Positions 61,608-64,000 of a stretch of 64,000 nucleotides of DNA are shown piece after piece. The notes under the pieces are model-generated. The model saw only the letters and a list, made by a program, of their open reading frames with translations. It did no database searches and had not been told where the DNA came from. Source of the DNA: Mycolicibacter nonchromogenicus (GTDB lineage: Bacteria; Actinomycetota; Actinomycetes; Mycobacteriales; Mycobacteriaceae); NCBI RefSeq assembly GCF_002101775.1, contig NZ_LQPI01000023.1, forward strand, positions 124,001-188,000. The letters are read 5' to 3'. How positions within the stretch are numbered: the first letter of the stretch is position 1; every line of letters begins with the position of its first letter. The position numbers and the translations under genes are program-made.

Positions 61608-63117
61608 AACCCTGCCGCAGATCCTGCGCACCCAGGCGTGGTCGCGCGGTACCCACCCCCTGCTGATCTGCGACAGCGAGCGGATCAGCTACGCCGAGGC
61701 CGAGCGGCGCTCGGCGCAGCTGGCCCTTGAGTTGATCGAGCTCGGGGTGTGCCGAGGCACTCATGTCGGATTGCTGCACCCCAACGGCGCGGCCTTCGTG
61801 GTGGGCATGCTCGCCGCGGCACGCATCGGCGCGGTGGTGGTTCCGTTCACCACCTTCGCAACGGTTCCGGAATTGCGTCATCAACTGGCACACAGCGACG
61901 TACGCATCCTTCTCGCCGCGGAAGGTTACCGCTCACACGACTACCGGCAGCGGCTGACCGAAGCGCTGGCCGACGTCGACCTGCACAGCACCGCTCCGCT
62001 GTTCAGCGTGCACGCACCGCAGCTGCGCCGGGTGGTGTTTGGCACCGCAACCCCAGGCCGCGGCACCGCCGGCCACGCCGAACTCACCGCACTGGAGGAC
62101 GATGTCGAGAGCAGCGATCCGCTGTGCATCGTCTACTCCTCGGGCTCCACCGGTGCGCCCAAGGGCGTGATACACACTCATGCCGGGCTGCTCGGCCACC
62201 AACGCGACCTGAATGCGCTGCGCGGACTGACAGCCGACGACATTCTGTTCAGCAACTCGCCGTTCTTCTGGATCGGCGGCCTGGCCTTCTCACTGCTGTC
62301 CAGCGTGCTGGCCGGATCGACGCTGCTGTGCTCCAACGCCACCGACCCGGCGGACACGCTCGATCTCTTGGAGGCCGAAAAGCCCACGGTGGCCAATGGG
62401 TTCATCAGCGGAATCGCTGCCCTGAGCCACCACCCCAGCCTTGGCCGCCGCGACCTGTCCACCCTGCGCCGCGGCAACCTCTACCCGATCATGGCACCAG
62501 ACGCACGCCCCGCCGACCCCGAGCTGCGACACAGCATGCTCGGGATGACTGAGACCGGCGGACCCGTGCTGCTCAGTGCCGATACCACCGATCAACCCGA
62601 GCACCGCCGCGGCAGCTTCGGAAAGCCCGCGCCGGGGTTCGAGTGCCGTGTCGAGGACGGGGAGCTGTGGGTCCGCGGCCGCTACCTGATGCAGCGTTAC
62701 CACAAGCGCAGCCGCGAGGAATGCTTCGACGCCGACGGCTGGTTCCACACCGGCGATATGGTCCGCACCGACGCCGATGGCTTCTATTACTTCCTGGGCA
62801 GGCGGGACAGGTTGATCAAAACCGCCGGGGTCAACGTCTCGCCCGCGGAAGTGGAACGCGCCATAGCCAAGGTCACCGGCGGATCGGTCGCCCATGTGAT
62901 CGGTGTCCCCGATCCCGAGCGCGGGCAGGTGGTGGCCGCGGTGATTGAACGCGGCACTGACGATGTCGACCTCGACACGCTGCGCCGGCGTCTTTCCGGC
63001 CAACTGTCGAGCTACAAGATCCCACGCAGAATGAAGACCGTCGGCCCCGAACAGATCCCCCTGCTGTCCAGCGGAAAGATCGATCTGCGCCGGCTGGCGG
63101 AGGTGTTCGATGCCTGA
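61597..63117 (+). CDS. Adenylate-forming acyl-CoA ligase (tandem ligase 2)
   Basis: A 506-residue ANL-superfamily ligase. The P-loop is SSGSTGAPKGV, A5 is LGMTETGGP, the hinge DGFYYFLGRRDR, and the C-terminal Lys is in SSGKIDL. A5 begins LGMTE rather than the YGxTE form common in FadD, so this is a separate subgroup. It overlaps both neighbours (11 nt and 8 nt) and must be co-translated with them. Confidence 0.88.
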   Translation: MHAETLPQILRTQAWSRGTHPLLICDSERISYAEAERRSAQLALELIELGVCRGTHVGLLHPNGAAFVVGMLAAARIGAVVVPFTTFATVPELRHQLAHSDVRILLAAEGYRSHDYRQRLTEALADVDLHSTAPLFSVHAPQLRRVVFGTATPGRGTAGHAELTALEDDVESSDPLCIVYSSGSTGAPKGVIHTHAGLLGHQRDLNALRGLTADDILFSNSPFFWIGGLAFSLLSSVLAGSTLLCSNATDPADTLDLLEAEKPTVANGFISGIAALSHHPSLGRRDLSTLRRGNLYPIMAPDARPADPELRHSMLGMTETGGPVLLSADTTDQPEHRRGSFGKPAPGFECRVEDGELWVRGRYLMQRYHKRSREECFDADGWFHTGDMVRTDADGFYYFLGRRDRLIKTAGVNVSPAEVERAIAKVTGGSVAHVIGVPDPERGQVVAAVIERGTDDVDLDTLRRRLSGQLSSYKIPRRMKTVGPEQIPLLSSGKIDLRRLAEVFDA

Positions 63118-64000
63118 ATCCCCGCCGGCACGCACCGTCGACGCCGTGGTGCGGTCGCGGGCGGCCGCCGACCCGAGCACACCGATGGTGATCGACCCGA
63201 TCGCGCGGCTGACCTACGGCGACCTCGATACGTCGTCACGGGAGCTGGCGGCAGTCCTTGTGCAGGCCGGGGTCGGCAAGGGGACTCGGGTGGGACTGAT
63301 CATGCCCAACGGCGTCGACTGGGTTCGCATCGCTGTGGCGGTCACCCGGATCGGGGCGGTGCTGGTGCCGCTGAGCACACTGTTGACCCCGCCGGAACTG
63401 CGGGATCAGCTGCGAATCGCGGCTGTGCAATTTCTGATCAGCGTCGAGGAGTTCCGGGGCCGCCGCTACCTGGACGACTTACCCCCGGATTCGCTCCCGA
63501 CGGAGGATCTTCCTGCGCTGCAGCAAATCTGGTCCACACAGAGTCTGGCATCAGCCACCGCCGGGCCGGGACCCCGCAAGATCGTCGACGCCTTGACTGC
63601 GACCGTGGTTCCCGCCGACCTGATGACGATCATCTTCACGTCCGGCAGCAGCGGGCCGCCCAAGGGAGTTCTGCATTCGCACGGCAGCGCCCTGGGCGCG
63701 GTCGAATCCGGGCTGGCGGCCCGCTGCATCGGCCCGGACACCCGCTTGTATCTGCCGATGCCGTTTTTCTGGGTCGGTGGCTTCGGCGGCGGGGTGCTCT
63801 CGGCACTGTTGGCCGGGGCGACCCTGATCACCGAGGAGATCCCGAAACCCGAGACCACTTTGAGCCTGTTGGAATCCCAGCGGGTCACCCTGTTTCGGGG
63901 ATGGCCGGACCAGGCCGCGGCGCTCGCCCAGCACGCCACTGATGCCGACCTTTCGGCGTTGCGGCCCGGCAGCCTGGAGGCGTTGTTGCCGCCGACGTTG
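63110..64000 (+). CDS. Adenylate-forming acyl-CoA ligase (tandem ligase 3), 3' end outside window
   Basis: The first 297 codons of a third consecutive ANL-family ligase, open to the window edge. The N-terminus MPESPPARTVDAVVRSR and the P-loop TSGSSGPPKGV are present, followed by MPFFWVGGFGGG. This resembles ligase 2 (NSPFFWIGGLAF), so they are probably duplicates. It overlaps ligase 2 by 8 nt. Confidence 0.88.
   Translation, partial: MPESPPARTVDAVVRSRAAADPSTPMVIDPIARLTYGDLDTSSRELAAVLVQAGVGKGTRVGLIMPNGVDWVRIAVAVTRIGAVLVPLSTLLTPPELRDQLRIAAVQFLISVEEFRGRRYLDDLPPDSLPTEDLPALQQIWSTQSLASATAGPGPRKIVDALTATVVPADLMTIIFTSGSSGPPKGVLHSHGSALGAVESGLAARCIGPDTRLYLPMPFFWVGGFGGGVLSALLAGATLITEEIPKPETTLSLLESQRVTLFRGWPDQAAALAQHATDADLSALRPGSLEALLPPTL

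Noticed and set aside
1..64000. Mobile elements, CRISPR arrays, rRNA or riboswitches.
   Set aside because: No transposase, integrase, direct-repeat array or recognisable RNA structure was seen while reading both strands.

Overview
The window looks like the chromosome of a high-GC actinobacterium of the Mycobacterium/Mycolicibacterium group. The evidence is a complete mycofactocin locus (mftR, mftA-B-C-D-E-F-G) in the usual mycobacterial order, an Rv0958/Rv0959-like AAA+/VWA pair, many FadD/FadE/crotonase/thiolase paralogs, several P450s, an F420-type LLM oxidoreductase, and frequent GTG/TTG or apparently leaderless starts. This assignment comes from reading protein motifs; no database search was run. 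I saw no rRNA, tRNA, insertion sequence, phage or CRISPR array.

Layout. 1-5.6 kb: the start of an MrpA-type antiporter gene, a decayed LuxR-family fragment, and the MoxR-type AAA+ ATPase with its VWA partner. 5.7-12.3 kb: an HSL-type esterase, an amidohydrolase-tetR pair, a lipoprotein carboxylesterase and a P450. 12.3-19.5 kb: the mycofactocin operon on the minus strand, with divergent mftR. 19.5-64 kb: a large catabolic island holding an LLM oxidoreductase, a Rieske oxygenase, two P450s, two aldehyde dehydrogenases, acyl-CoA ligases, acyl-CoA dehydrogenases including a fused FadE34-like protein, six crotonase-fold enzymes, two lipid-transfer thiolase/DUF35 pairs, four amidohydrolase-2 family proteins, CoA transferase, thioesterases, SDRs, and TetR, IclR and AraC regulators. 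It ends in three consecutive overlapping adenylate-forming ligase genes, the last cut by the window edge.

How the genes may work together (inference). Oxygenases would hydroxylate a hydrophobic, probably alicyclic or isoprenoid-like compound. Alcohol and aldehyde oxidation would follow, with mycofactocin as a plausible electron carrier. CoA ligases would then activate the acid, and FadE, crotonase and thiolase/aldolase steps would shorten it. The amidohydrolases could hydrolyse or decarboxylate ring-derived intermediates. The substrate cannot be read from sequence.

The most interesting signal is a recurrent about 20-bp palindrome (best copy TTACTGTAATCATTACAGTA at 27350) in at least eight intergenic regions between 20.6 and 57.7 kb, nearly always at divergent or operon-heading promoters. 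One copy precedes the TetR gene at 53527. This suggests that much of the island is one regulon under an uncharacterised repressor.
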